Positions 11,497 through 21,583 of a DNA stretch of 64,000 nt are shown in pieces; within the stretch, counting starts at the first letter, position 1, and the number at the start of each line of letters is the position of its first letter. The stretch comes from Riptortus pedestris (Eukaryota > Arthropoda > Insecta > Hemiptera > Alydidae). A program made the translations under genes and the position numbers. The stretch covers positions 6,435,001 through 6,499,000 of the forward strand of contig CM032228.1 in assembly GCA_019009955.1 (NCBI GenBank). Reading direction: 5' to 3'. The notes under the pieces were generated by a model. The model did no database searches. It saw only the letters and a list, made by a program, of their open reading frames with translations, and was not told the origin of the DNA.

Positions 11497-12908
11497 TTTT
11501 AAAGAGTTAAAAGAATTTTATTATCTAAAATATTAACAAATAATAATTTACAATAGAAGTAAATACAATTTTTCAAGCTTATTGGCTTTTTTAAACATTC
11601 CACATTACTTATATCTATTTTTATTCTAATAACTAAATGTTTAATAAGGGAAATGAATACAAAAAAAAAACCCAAATACAGAAATAAATAAAAATTCTCA
11701 ATTACAGAACGGTTAAAAGTAATACAAAAGAACTATAGAAGAACTATAAGATACACAGAAGAATATAAATTTGTACAGAAAAAATAAAAGCTCTTCAGAG
11801 AAATTAAAATGTTATGTGCTTAAGTCTCTTATATTTGTAATTCTTGTAATTTAAACTACTATAACTATAATTAACTATATCAGAAATGTGCTGATACTTA
11901 CTATTTTGACATGCATCGAAAAAGTGTTCTGCTAACCTAGTTATGTACTCATTTATTGTGGGAATGTCAAGAATTTCATGCATGTGCATGACAGGAGTCC
12001 ATCGTGGGAATGAACCAATAAATCTTAAACATTTATTTTGAGCCACTTGTAATTTACGCTTATTAGTTTCGCATGTCATTGACCAAAAAGGACAGGCATA
12101 AAATAAAACAGGCCGTATATATAAGTAGTAAACAAGTTTTTTGTTAGTTATACTTAACCCTGAATTTCTGTTTAGTACAGAAAATAAGGATTGTAGGATT
12201 CCAATAGCTTTATTACACTGAGTATTGATGTGGTTAATGTAGGTAAGTTTAGAGTCTAATATGACTCCAAGATATTTCACATTCTTTGACCAAGGGATGG
12301 GATTGCCTAGCATTTTAACTTCAGGGTACACTCGAGGTCTCCTCCTAGTAAAAAGAATAACCTCTGTTTTTTGAGAATTCAATCTTATTTTCCACTTATT
12401 ACAATACTTAACACATTGTGTCAATGCTATGGTGAGATGGTTGGTATCAACTCGGAAACTTGAAATTATAAATGCTTTATCGTCAGCAAACAGGGCTTTC
12501 AGGCATTTAGTTTTAAGATAGTTTACATCATTAAAAGAAAAAAATATTATGAATAGTATTGGGCCAAGTACTGATCCTTGTGGGACACCTGCAAGAATTT
12601 GTAAAAGGTTAGATCTTGAGCCACCAGTAGTAACATAAAAAGATCTGTTAGTAAGATAACTATTGATAAAGATAATCAAATATATTGGAATGTTATATTG
12701 AATCATTTTATATATCAGGCCATTATGCCATACACAATCAAAGGCTTTTTCAACATCTACCAGAGCCATGCCTGTATGTTTATTCAAGTTGAAATTATGG
12801 AGGATCAAGTCAGTTATCCTGGCCAATTGGGTTGTTGTTGAATGCTGATTTCGAAAGCCATGTTGGTTGTTGGAGATCAGATTGTTTTCTTCCAAGAAAT
12901 ATATTATA
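11497..12908 (-). mobile_element. jockey-like LINE, 5'-truncated, 12-bp TSD
   Basis: Flanked by tcaattacaaat (11485-11496) and tcaattaaaaat (12909-12920), 11 of 12 identical. It holds an open reverse-transcriptase ORF and about 300 bp of AT-rich 3' UTR. The intact ORF and good TSD indicate a recent insertion. Confidence 0.85.
11804..12895 (-). CDS. LINE reverse transcriptase, C-terminal 363 codons
   Basis: An uninterrupted ORF inside a 5'-truncated LINE; it copies element RNA at the target site when whole. Seen in order: NNQHGFRNQHSTTTQLARI near residue 9, VDVEKAFDCVWH near 47 with the first catalytic Asp, GVPQGSVLGPILF near 104, FADDKAF near 137 (catalytic FADD box), LNSQKTEVILFTRR near 172, KYLGVILDSKLTY near 207, then the thumb and tail (YIRPVLFYACPFW). 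Residues before RT block 1 and the whole endonuclease are missing, so the start is a truncation and not a real N-terminus. No RNase H follows, as in jockey-clade elements. It is not a host gene. Confidence 0.9.
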   Translation of the reverse strand: MEENNLISNNQHGFRNQHSTTTQLARITDLILHNFNLNKHTGMALVDVEKAFDCVWHNGLIYKMIQYNIPIYLIIFINSYLTNRSFYVTTGGSRSNLLQILAGVPQGSVLGPILFIIFFSFNDVNYLKTKCLKALFADDKAFIISSFRVDTNHLTIALTQCVKYCNKWKIRLNSQKTEVILFTRRRPRVYPEVKMLGNPIPWSKNVKYLGVILDSKLTYINHINTQCNKAIGILQSLFSVLNRNSGLSITNKKLVYYLYIRPVLFYACPFWSMTCETNKRKLQVAQNKCLRFIGSFPRWTPVMHMHEILDIPTINEYITRLAEHFFDACQNSKYQHISDIVNYSYSSLNYKNYKYKRLKHITF

Positions 12909-12920
12909 TCAATTAAAAAT

Positions 12921-13115
12921 GTGCGCTCGCTAACACAAAGAAAGCTAATCAGAAAAATCCTCGATCCTGACTAGGAGGTGGTAGGTTATAGACTACAATC
13001 ACACACAGTCAGTAAAAGGACATTGGGACCGACCTCGGGAAAACCTAGCACAAAAATCGTGAAAACTGAAGATGGCAAAAGCCTATGGAAAAATGGCGGA
13101 TTCATGTAAGTAACA
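12921..13115. repeat. repeat X, continuation after the LINE
   Basis: gcgctcgctaacacaaagaa and the 'taggaggtggtaggttatag' block recur inverted at 15.1-15.18 kb. gaagatggcaaaagcctatg repeats the sequence at ~11.35 kb. Confidence 0.6.
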
Positions 13116-13119
13116 AAAA

Positions 13120-13925
13120 TTCCCTCACGCAGGGGATGCTTAAACTAAGCAGATCTCCATTTCCATCGTGAAGTTTAGTAATAGATAAACCTACATACGG
13201 ATAACAAAGCACCACCGTGAATAAATACAAACGGTTATAAGAAATCTTTCCCCTGCCGGCGGGAAGCGCCTCAGATGTAAACAAGCAGGTCTGCCAACGG
13301 CTCACCGGAACGAAAAACAATGACTGAAACACCTATATATATCTATATTTAGTACTGTATTTATAATGGATCAGAATTATAATAATAATTATTTATTTTT
13401 TTTTATCTCAATCAATCAAACTTCCGAACATATTACTTTCATTGAAAACTATGTACTATATCCAGTACTGTAATTTATAATGAATCAGAATTATTTTTAT
13501 CTCAGTCAATCAAAGTAGTCCAAGAATTTAAGATGGGGGGGGGGTCACAAGAACATATTTGCATCTATCTCGTATAATAAAGGTCTCTTGAAAACAATAT
13601 TTAGTATTTAAGCTTCGAATAATGTGTTTTATAATATAACAGAGTATTGCTCATGTAACAGGAGTAGAAGTGGGGGTTTACTGAAGGCTGAAAACTGTAA
13701 AATGCAAATCTCTCGATTAATATTCAAGAAAGAGAATAAATGTATATAACAATTATTATAGTACATTTAATTTTCAATAAGATTGTTTCTATACAAGTTT
13801 TCGACCCAACGTATAGTAACAGAGATATTTTGAAATTACTCCCCTCTAACGAACTTTACCTTTAGTTTTACATAAAACGACTAAATATCGAGTTTGGTAA
13901 CGATTAAATTTGCTTCAAGATGCTT
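13120..13925 (+). mobile_element. family-H element, forward, lacks its hairpin end
   Basis: Start ccctcacgcaggggatgc; body with two partial duplications of the 'tgaatcagaattat' block (13369 and 13481); ends within 'gagtttggtaacgatt'. It then continues into 'tgcttcaagatgcttcat', also found at ~16.06 kb. Confidence 0.8.
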
Positions 13926-14029
13926 CATAAACTATCCCAGATAATCCACTGGTCGCCACCGATTCCCTGTTGTAGATTTGTCTGTAGTTTTTACGGTATT
14001 TGGAGTCTGTTAGGTTAGGTTAGGTTTTT

Positions 14030-14143
14030 AGCAGATTTCCCTTAGGGGAAATCAGCTATTGAGGTTGTACTCAGTACTCACGCGATTTTCGAAATTTTTC
14101 TTCAATCGATCCTACTCAGGAGATGACGAAAATGAGGTCCGTT

Positions 14144-14215
<72 letters not shown>

Positions 14216-14914
14216 CTGTTACCGCTCTAGCGATCGCAATTATTGTTTAATCGCTACCAAAATCGATATTTAGTCGTTTTATGTAAAAAGAAAGATCAAG
14301 TTCGTTAACGGCTGAAATCGGGCCGGGGGGAGGGGGTTTTAATGGGAGGTTTTTCGAAAATTCGAAATATCTCCGTTACCATAGGTTGAATCGAAAAATT
14401 GTATAGAACCAATCCTATTGAAAATTAAATTTACTATATATATTGTTGTATACATTTTTCCACTATCTTGAATATTAACCGAGATATTTGCATTTTTCAG
14501 TTTTCAGCCATTAGTAAACCGTCATTTGTACTCCTGTTACATTAACAATACTCTACTACATAATAAATCACATTATTCGAAGTTTTAATACCAAAAATTG
14601 TATTCAAGAGACCTTTATTATACGAGATACGTGCAAATAGGTCCTGGTGACCCCCCCCCCATTCTTAAGGTTTTCGACTACTAAAATTTGATTGATGGAG
14701 ATAACAATTGTTATGACTTATAATTAATTACAGTACTAGATATAGTAAATAGTAACACTTCCTGTGTCGGCAGTTTATTGAAATTGGATGAAACATTTCT
14801 TATTTCCGTTTGTATTTATTCTCGGTGGTGTTGTATTACCAGTATGTAGTTTTATCTATTACTAAACTTCACGAGGGAAATCTGCTTAGTTTACGCAGCC
14901 CCTGCGTGACGGAC
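14030..14914 (-). mobile_element. family-H element, complete reverse copy
   Basis: Both ends present: agcagatttcccttagggga at the left and gcagcccctgcgtgacggac at the right, with T-runs outside each. (TA)n at 14144-14211; hairpin-like accgctctagcgat beside it; G-tract at ~14325; C-tract at ~14653. Confidence 0.9.
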
Positions 14915-15179
14915 TTTTTTTTAACTTGTTTTGTCCATGATGTGCATTTGAGTTTCAGCGCGTGTACCTACTAATATTTCTCGGTTATTCGGGTGTCGTC
15001 CAGTCCCATGAGACACATCATAAGTACAAAGAATTTCAGACGGCGTTTACAGAATTCGGTCTCAATGTTACAGTACTTTTCACTGACTGTGTGTGATTGT
15101 AGTCTATAACCTACCTCCTCCTAGACAGGATCGAGGATTTTTCTGATGACGTTTCTTTGTGTTAGCGAGCTTACATTTT
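14915..15179. repeat. repeat X, inverted copy
   Basis: Contains ctataacctacctcctccta and tttctttgtgttagcgagct, the reverse of 12921-13010. Confidence 0.6.
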
Positions 15180-15301
15180 AGCAGATTTCCCTATAGGGAA
15201 ATCAGCTATTGAGGTTGTACTCATGACGGAATTTTCGAAATTTTTCTTCAAATGTCCATCGATCCTACCTAGTAGATGACGAAAATGAAGTTTGTTCAAA
15301 A

Positions 15302-15369
<68 letters not shown>

Positions 15370-15895
15370 TTGACTGTTACCGCTCTAGCGGTCGCAATTT
15401 TTGTTTAATCGTCACCAAACTCGGTATTTAATCGTTTTATGTAAAAAGGAAGATCAAGTTCGTTAACGGCTGAAATCGGACCAGTGGAAGGGGGGGTTTA
15501 GAGGGGGATTATCGAAAATTCGAAATATCTCCGTTATTATGCATCGGATCGAAATATTGTATAAAACCAATCTTATTGCAAATTAAATTTACTATTAATA
15601 TTGTTATATGCATTTATTCTCTATCTTGAATATTAACCGAGATATTTGCATTTGTAATCTGCGTGTGGCTACCAGTAGGCTATGTTCGGACTTTCCGCCG
15701 AGAGCTCTGGTGGCCGTTTCCATAACTATTCGTCCCTCGTGAATAGGTTTAGAGGTTAGGTTAACTGTTTTTTGGGGCTAGAAACTACTGGGTTATTCGG
15801 TTTCTTACTACTACAGTTGTTATTCGTCAGATTTCTCTATTGTAAAACTTCACGTGAGAAATCTGCTTAGTTTACGCAGCCTCTGCGTGACGGAC
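15180..15895 (-). mobile_element. family-H element, reverse, variant middle
   Basis: Both ends and a (TA)n tract (15304-15370) present. From ~15655 to 15830 the usual body is replaced by a segment with gccgagagctctggtggccg, also present (inverted) in the forward copy at 36511-37134. This defines a subfamily. Confidence 0.88.
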
Positions 15896-16070
15896 TTTTT
15901 TGTGTTAACGCTCATACATTTTTGTTACGTGAGCTCACCATTTCTCCATGGGCTTTTGCCATCTTCAGTTTTCACGATTTTTTTGCTAGGTTTTCCCGCG
16001 CGCGGGCTTTCAATAATTACGTAGCGAGTAGATGGGGGAAACCTGGATAGTTTATGAAGCATCTTGAAGC
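15896..16070. repeat. repeat X, inverted copy
   Basis: tttgtgttaacgctcataca and cttttgccatcttcagtttt are the reverse of 11350-11430. A 'cgcgcgcggg' run lies at ~15997. Confidence 0.6.
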
Positions 16071-16358
16071 AAATTTAATCGTTACCAAACTCGATATTTA
16101 GTCGTTTTATGTAAAACTAAAGGTAAAGTTCGTTAAGGGCTTAGATCGGGCTAGGGATAGGGGGGAGGGTTAGAGGGGAGGAATTTCAAAATATCTCTGT
16201 TACTATACGTTGGGTCGAAAACTTGTATAGAAACAATCTTATTGAAAATTAAATTTACTATAATTATTGTTATATACGTTTATTCTCTATTCTGAATATT
16301 AATCGAGATATTTGCATTTTACAGTTTTCAGCCTTCAGTAAACCCCCACTTCGTGTTC
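16071..16358 (-). mobile_element. family-H internal fragment
   Basis: Body only, from 'gttaccaaactcgatattta' to 'cagtaaacccccacttc'. It joins gypsy-type sequence on the right. Confidence 0.75.
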
Positions 16359-16359
16359 G

Positions 16360-16990
16360 AGAAAGAACTCAGATCTACTGATACGATCACTTACGTCTGG
16401 AAGGAATTCATGTGTAATTCTTCCTTTTGAACAATTATGCCGCCTCTCTTGCCACTAAGCATTGCTGAATTAGATAAAGTATCACTTCTTCAAGGACAAG
16501 GCGCGCGAATTCCGGCAACCCTGCGATTGGAATAAAACGATGAATCATTGAAACTGATCGCTGCGTCTGAAAAAGCGGAGTCAGTAGCTCACAACCTCAA
16601 CCGCTGTCTCCTTATTAAAGATAAATCCACGCCCGACAGATTCTTGGTTGGCACAGGGGCCTCCGTATCTGTCGTACCCTCGAGACGACGCTACCGCAAG
16701 GATATGTCGACCATGACTCTCTGAGCCGCAAACGGAACACCCACAAAAACCTATAGTGAGATTAGGCGTACACTTGACATAGGCCTGCGAATAACACTGT
16801 CATGGAACTTTATCATAGCCGACGTAAGTCATCCTATTCTCGGTGCTGACTTCCTAATTTTCCACAACATTCTAGTCGACATGGAATGATATTGTATGGC
16901 AAGACTGGCCTTAGCTCCAGAGGCACTCTTACCACTCAGAATATTCTTTAGGTTCACGCTGTTCCTCAAGGTAAATGGTACTTTGACTTA
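16360..16990 (+). pseudogene. gypsy-type retrotransposon gag-protease fragment
   Basis: Plus-strand reading gives LPLSIAELDKVSLL, then RFLVGTGASVSVVPS at ~16637-16681 and HPILGADFLIFHN at ~16828. The order DTGASVS ... ILGADFL is that of Ty3/gypsy aspartic proteases. The catalytic DTG is GTG here (Asp to Gly) and stops interrupt the frame, so it is inactive. Confidence 0.7.
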
Positions 16991-17010
16991 CTTCGAAAGT
17001 TTCCTAATAT

Positions 17011-17026
17011 CACGTCGGGGTCACCA
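17011..17026 (-). other. candidate primer-binding site
   Basis: The minus strand reads TGGTGACCCCGACGTG, the type of 3'-tRNA-complementary sequence found just inside a 5' LTR. It points leftward, opposite to the protease fragment it abuts. Confidence 0.45.
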
Positions 17027-17460
17027 TTTTGGTGTGGGTAATGTGTAGAATAATAAGAGAGAATTGAACAAAACAATTTAATAAATGTATCGACAATTTA
17101 CAATGTTTATGGGGCAGTTTCGCAAGAGGCACTGACTCGTTCTATTGTCCTCGTTCTAACCTCGATGAACAGGTTATGCACGCAGTGTTGCCACTAGCCC
17201 GCACTCGCTCCCGACGCAATATTAATTTTAAAGCAGGGGGGCCCCGGTGACTGCTAGCTACAGGTTTATATAACTGTTACACAATTATTGGTAGATAAAG
17301 AGCCTTGTACAGAATAACTCTATTCCCGGTACTAACTAGCGGAATCTTCGGTCTCTCCTCTCTCGTCTTATTATTTGGGGGAAAAAAGTCGTACATATAA
17401 ATTCGTTAACCAGTAAAATCGCTGGTAAACTAAGTATATATTTGAAAGGACGTTAAGTCC
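17027..17460 (-). repeat. possible LTR, boundaries uncertain
   Basis: Inferred only from the adjacent primer-binding-like site and a lack of similarity to other repeats here. It is relatively GC-rich (catgaacaggttatgcacgc region). The far end is not defined. Confidence 0.3.
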
Positions 17461-17639
17461 CAAACCGCAAATAATATAGCCCGCTACGCAAGCGGCTGCG
17501 ACCAATTATCAGATTTCCCTACCACATGAATCTTCATTTCTCGGAAGATAGGAGTAAGACTGAAGTGGCCCAATCCAATATGATCAAGGACGACTTCTTT
17601 CCCTTTATGTATCCTTCAGAAGAAATCCCAAAATGACAA

Positions 17640-18325
17640 TCTGGAAGCGGGGGGGGGGGGTTAGAGGGGGAATTTCGAAAATTTCAAATAACTCCATAAA
17701 AACAAGTCGAATCAGAAAATTGTATAGAACCAAACTCATTCAAGTTTGAGTATCTATAAATATTGGTATAAGTACTTTTCCCCAATCATGTATATTAACC
17801 AAGATAATTTAGATTTTATAGTTATTCGCTTTCAGTGAACCCCCACTCCTACTCATGTCATATTAATAATAAACTGTTATATCATGAACCACTTTATTCC
17901 AAGGTTAAATACCAAATATTGTTTTCGGTGAACTTCTACTTTGTGAGATATATGCTCTGTTGACCCCCCCCCCCTAATCATTTGCTCATGTATTACATAA
18001 ATTTGAGTGATTGAGATAAACATCATTCTAATTCATAACAAATTACAGCACAAGCTTTAGGAAACATTATTCAATAAAATTAATATGTTTTATTCAGATA
18101 CATTTCAGAAAATTGTTTTTCTTTCCGGTGAAGAATATTTCTATCTATCTGTTCAGCATTGAGAGGTTGGCTAATTTGTTTGTTTACAATTCAGACGCTT
18201 TGGTTGTAGTGATAAATGCAAATTGACTGAATGATTTCTCATTATCGTTTGTATTATTCACTTAATATTCACGGTGGTGTTGTGTTACCAGTATATAGAT
18301 TTACATATCTATTGTAAACTGCCCC
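17640..18325 (-). mobile_element. family-H element, diverged reverse copy without ends
   Basis: G-tract then ggttagagggggaatttcga, C-tract at ~17965, and the 'tttccggtgaag' and 'ttacatatctattgtaaact' blocks. A diverged start-like motif (ctacgcaagcggctgcgacc) lies separately at ~17485. Confidence 0.75.
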
Positions 18326-18900
18326 ATCTTTAATGAAGCAGACGAAAGAAACCATACATTCTCTACCTTTCAAGAGGGCCCCACATGGTGCTGCCATCTA
18401 TGTGTCAGTCCTGGGAACTACCAAGACCCAGCTCCAGCTGTTAGCAGAGGACAAAAGGGGTAGTAGAAAAAAAAGAGAGGAGCAGTCAGTCAACTTTTCT
18501 TGAGAGAGCACACTCGTTCATAAAAGAAGTATTTATTGTTAATATGCCCCAACAACATGGCTAATTAACTAGCATTCAAGGCAAGGCGGGTTGCAAGGCA
18601 AAGGATATGGATGGAGAGAGAAATGGAAGGAATAAGGAGAAAAAGGGGAATGAACAACCATCAGAAGGAAAACCACAAACAAGGAAGCCAGGCACAATAA
18701 TCCAACATATTTACAAGATGACCAATCAATATTGTAACCTTTAATCTATATATTCCTTGTACATTATATGTATTATCAAGCAACATTTTCAATAGACTCA
18801 TTTGTTCTATCACATTTACACAGTCCACCCTCATAAAAACCAGCATTTGCATAAGCCCCCAGTGAGAAGGTAATATTCATTCCAAATGAATTACCCCGTC
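18326..18900. other. no recognisable gene
   Basis: A/G-rich stretch at 18455-18660. No domain or repeat was recognised. Confidence 0.5.
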
Positions 18901-19800
18901 ACTATACGTAAACCTGCAGTGGGAAATTGGATCGAAAAACTGTATAGAACCAATGTTATTGTAAATTTAATTGCCAATAAATGTTGTTGTTTACATATTT
19001 TTTCTATCATGAATATTATTTGGATTTTTTAGTTTTCAGCCTTCAGTATACCCCTACTCCTACAAATGTCATATCAAAAATAAGCTGTTATATGAAGAAA
19101 AACTTTATTCTAAGCTTAAATACCAAATATTGTTTTCAAGAGATCTTTATTATTCGAGATTCATACAAATTCCTTGTGTTATAATGTCATCAATTACGAA
19201 TTTACATTCTTGTTTCAAAGATGTTTACTTGATCTGTACCTTACTCGATATATAACTGTTCCCAGTCAACACTAAAGATCAAATTTGTTATGGGCGGAAG
19301 TAGGACCTAGAATAGTGAGGGTTTAGAAGGGAGGGGGGGGGAGAATTTGAAAATGCAAAATATTGTCGTTATGAGTCGGATCATAAAATGTTATAGAACC
19401 AATCTCATTAACCATGCTCTACAATTGTTGTTATATACATTTTTTCATAACTCAAGTATTCAGCGAGCTATTCCTACTTTTTTTGGGGGATAAAATCTTC
19501 AACATATCTGGTGAAATCGACAACACTTTTATCAGTTCACACCTGACATCATGTAAAATAAAAAACACACGTGCTGTCTCAACAAGCAACCTTTATTAAC
19601 TGAACTATTAAATATCAAACATATGTTGTTACAACATAACCTTTACCACAGTAACCCTCCCCCTCCCCACTGCTCTCTTCTACTCATCTGTCTGATTTCT
19701 ACATAGAAATAGGGAATATGTTGTAATATGAGATCAAATGTATGTTATACTCGCACGAGGAAAATCTGTTTAGTTTACGCAGCCCCTGCATGAAGGATTT
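18901..19800 (-). mobile_element. old family-H remnants
   Basis: Three pieces in reverse order: 18930-19190 (tcgaaaaactgtatagaacc), 19236-19510 (taccttactcgatatataac, G-tract), and the end piece tttacgcagcccctgcatga at ~19772-19795. Divergence is higher than in other copies. Confidence 0.65.
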
Positions 19801-19899
19801 GTTTTCTTTCAACCAGATTAAATGGGTGTACAAGAGGGTTTCAGCAAATAAATCATGAATTCAAAAAATTGGAAAAAAGTAGGTGCTTACTTAGCATTT

Positions 19900-20760
19900 T
19901 TCCATATACTTAGTTCAAATATCTATTCAATGTGGCAGTAATCTGCTAACATGTTGCTGAAATTTTCCCTGGTACTGTTAGTGTAAAATATCCTGCTGTA
20001 CACACTTACCATGATGATCACTAATGCCACCAAGGTTGGATGGAAAAAAGTCTAGATGTAAGTCAAGGAAGTGAATTTTTAAAGTCATATTTCAGCCAAT
20101 TTTTTGGTATAATTTAATTAGATTAGCCACCAGATCATAATTTTCAGCCATGATATTTCTTAGACTACAACTACATTGTAGAATTTGTTCCACACATTTC
20201 TTTCCGTTGAATTCAATTGCTGTTGAAATTCTGAATCCTTCAACACTTCCCTAATTTGAGGACCAATAAAACTTCATTCTTTGATCATTGTCTCGCTGAT
20301 TTCAGGGAAATTTTGTTTCAAATAAGTAAAACCAGCAATTATAATTGTAATAACCAGTCAATGGACCAATGGTTTATCACCATCATTATTCATTTGTACC
20401 TTGATGTATTGGCCTAAGTCAAGATTGTGTGGTTTATCCATCAGCTATGGGTTAAATGCATTGCATTTTGTATAAAAATATACTTGTAGACTTCCATGGC
20501 CCTTGCCATTATTACAATTGAGGCCTTCAAGTATTGACTATGTCCTCAAGTTTTTGAGTTCATCATTTTCTAGAAATTCTTCTAGCTTCATCATAGATTT
20601 CCCCCTGAGGAAGCTAAAAGTATGTTTAGCAAACCATCGGCCATAAACATGAAGACACAGCCAATACTCGAAGACCTCAATAGTAATTTTGTATACAATT
20701 TTAAGTAATGTTAAGCTTTCTAACTTTTGATGCATTAACAAAAACTTGCATGATTTTAAC
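19900..20760 (-). pseudogene. decayed member of an unnamed arthropod protein family
   Basis: Minus-strand reading, with stops and shifts, gives in order GRWFAKHTFSFLRG and KLEEFLENDELKNL, IKVQMNNDGDKPLVHWL, FTYLKQNFPEISETMIKE, SFIGPQIREVLKDSEFQQQL, WNKFYNVV, and MTLKIHFLDLHLDFFPSNLG. The last four blocks have the spacing of a family I know only as uncharacterised, often multicopy, arthropod proteins (GPQIR ... KIHFLHSHLDFFPENLG ... FHQDI). The frame is broken at least four times. Whether the family is transposon-borne is unknown to me. Confidence 0.5.
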
Positions 20761-21329
20761 TATTTCCACAAGAGATATAAACTTTGAATTGTTTTATGTA
20801 TATACTTCATTGTGTACCCCATAGTCGGGTGCCCCTCCCACTCCTCACTGTTTTTGGTCTGGTTTTTATTAACCCTTTAATTGCGCAAAGCAATAAAGCA
20901 AGAAAGAGGAGAAATTGAGGAATTCTTCTTGAATTTTACGTTGTTTGTAGACAAGAAACCTCCTTCCTGCCTGCTCAATCCGAGTTTGAATGAGCACAGG
21001 AGGAGGCAAGGAGAGGTCGTGCTAGCAGCCCTCACCCTATAAAGGGCTAATGCAGAAGAAAAAGTTAATATATTCTTGAGATAATGTCATTCCAACACAT
21101 ATGAATTCTGCTAAGTATACACAGCCACTGTATGACACACTTTTTTCTTCTTTTTTTCCTTGTGCCCTCATAAATAAAGTCACCCACTGATGACCCACTG
21201 GGGTGACATAAAAAAGTATTCAACAGTTAAAACAAAATTACAAATAATAAATTAAACAATAAAATAAAAAACAGAAAGCAGACAAGAGGAGGTATATGTA
21301 ACTCTTAATCGGTTCGCATAATAATCACA
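20761..21329. other. no recognisable gene; downstream of the ATPase
   Basis: AT-rich with a GC-richer patch at 20950-21040. A trace of a family-H-like end (tacacagccactgtatgaca) occurs at ~21117. Nothing else supported. Confidence 0.5.
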
Positions 21330-21335
21330 TTTATT
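21330..21335 (-). terminator. candidate polyadenylation signal AATAAA
   Basis: The minus strand reads GATAATAAATGTG about 115 bases after the ATP13A-like stop codon. It is the first canonical AATAAA after the stop, so it is a reasonable but unproven 3' end for the gene. Confidence 0.4.
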
Positions 21336-21448
21336 ATCACAATCTTTAATACATAAAAGGAATAATGGGATAAAAGACACGTTAATACAGTTTAAAAAAT
21401 ACATAACCTCTTTCACTGGCTACAGATCGGCATTATTGTGGGTATTTA

Positions 21449-21583
21449 TCAAAAACTCAGAGGATCCCAGAATCGAGAGTTAAGAATTTGGCTTTCCATG
21501 CTCTTATATTTGTTTTTAAATGCTTTCTTCCTAAGCAATTTTCTACGACACCATTTGAACCAGAACGATCCTGAGACGGAATG
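21449..21583 (-). CDS. ATP13A: ATP13A-like terminal coding exon
   Basis: Acceptor TTTGATTGCAG, then 44 codons and TGA. It encodes a basic tail with [20 protein letters not shown] and ends RFWDPLSF. The layout (aromatic then basic, YKxxxxxI, W near the end) resembles the cytosolic tail of ATP13A proteins. The phase matches the previous exon exactly. It was chosen over a longer ORF at 20538-20741, which belongs to another sequence. Confidence 0.8.
   Translation of the reverse strand, partial: HSVSGSFWFKWCRRKLLRKKAFKNKYKSMESQILNSRFWDPLSF

Noticed and set aside
20538..20741. Candidate last exon of the ATPase
   Set aside because: No fitting acceptor and phase, and its sequence continues into the unrelated pseudogene. 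The exon at 21449-21583 fits phase, stop and tail composition.
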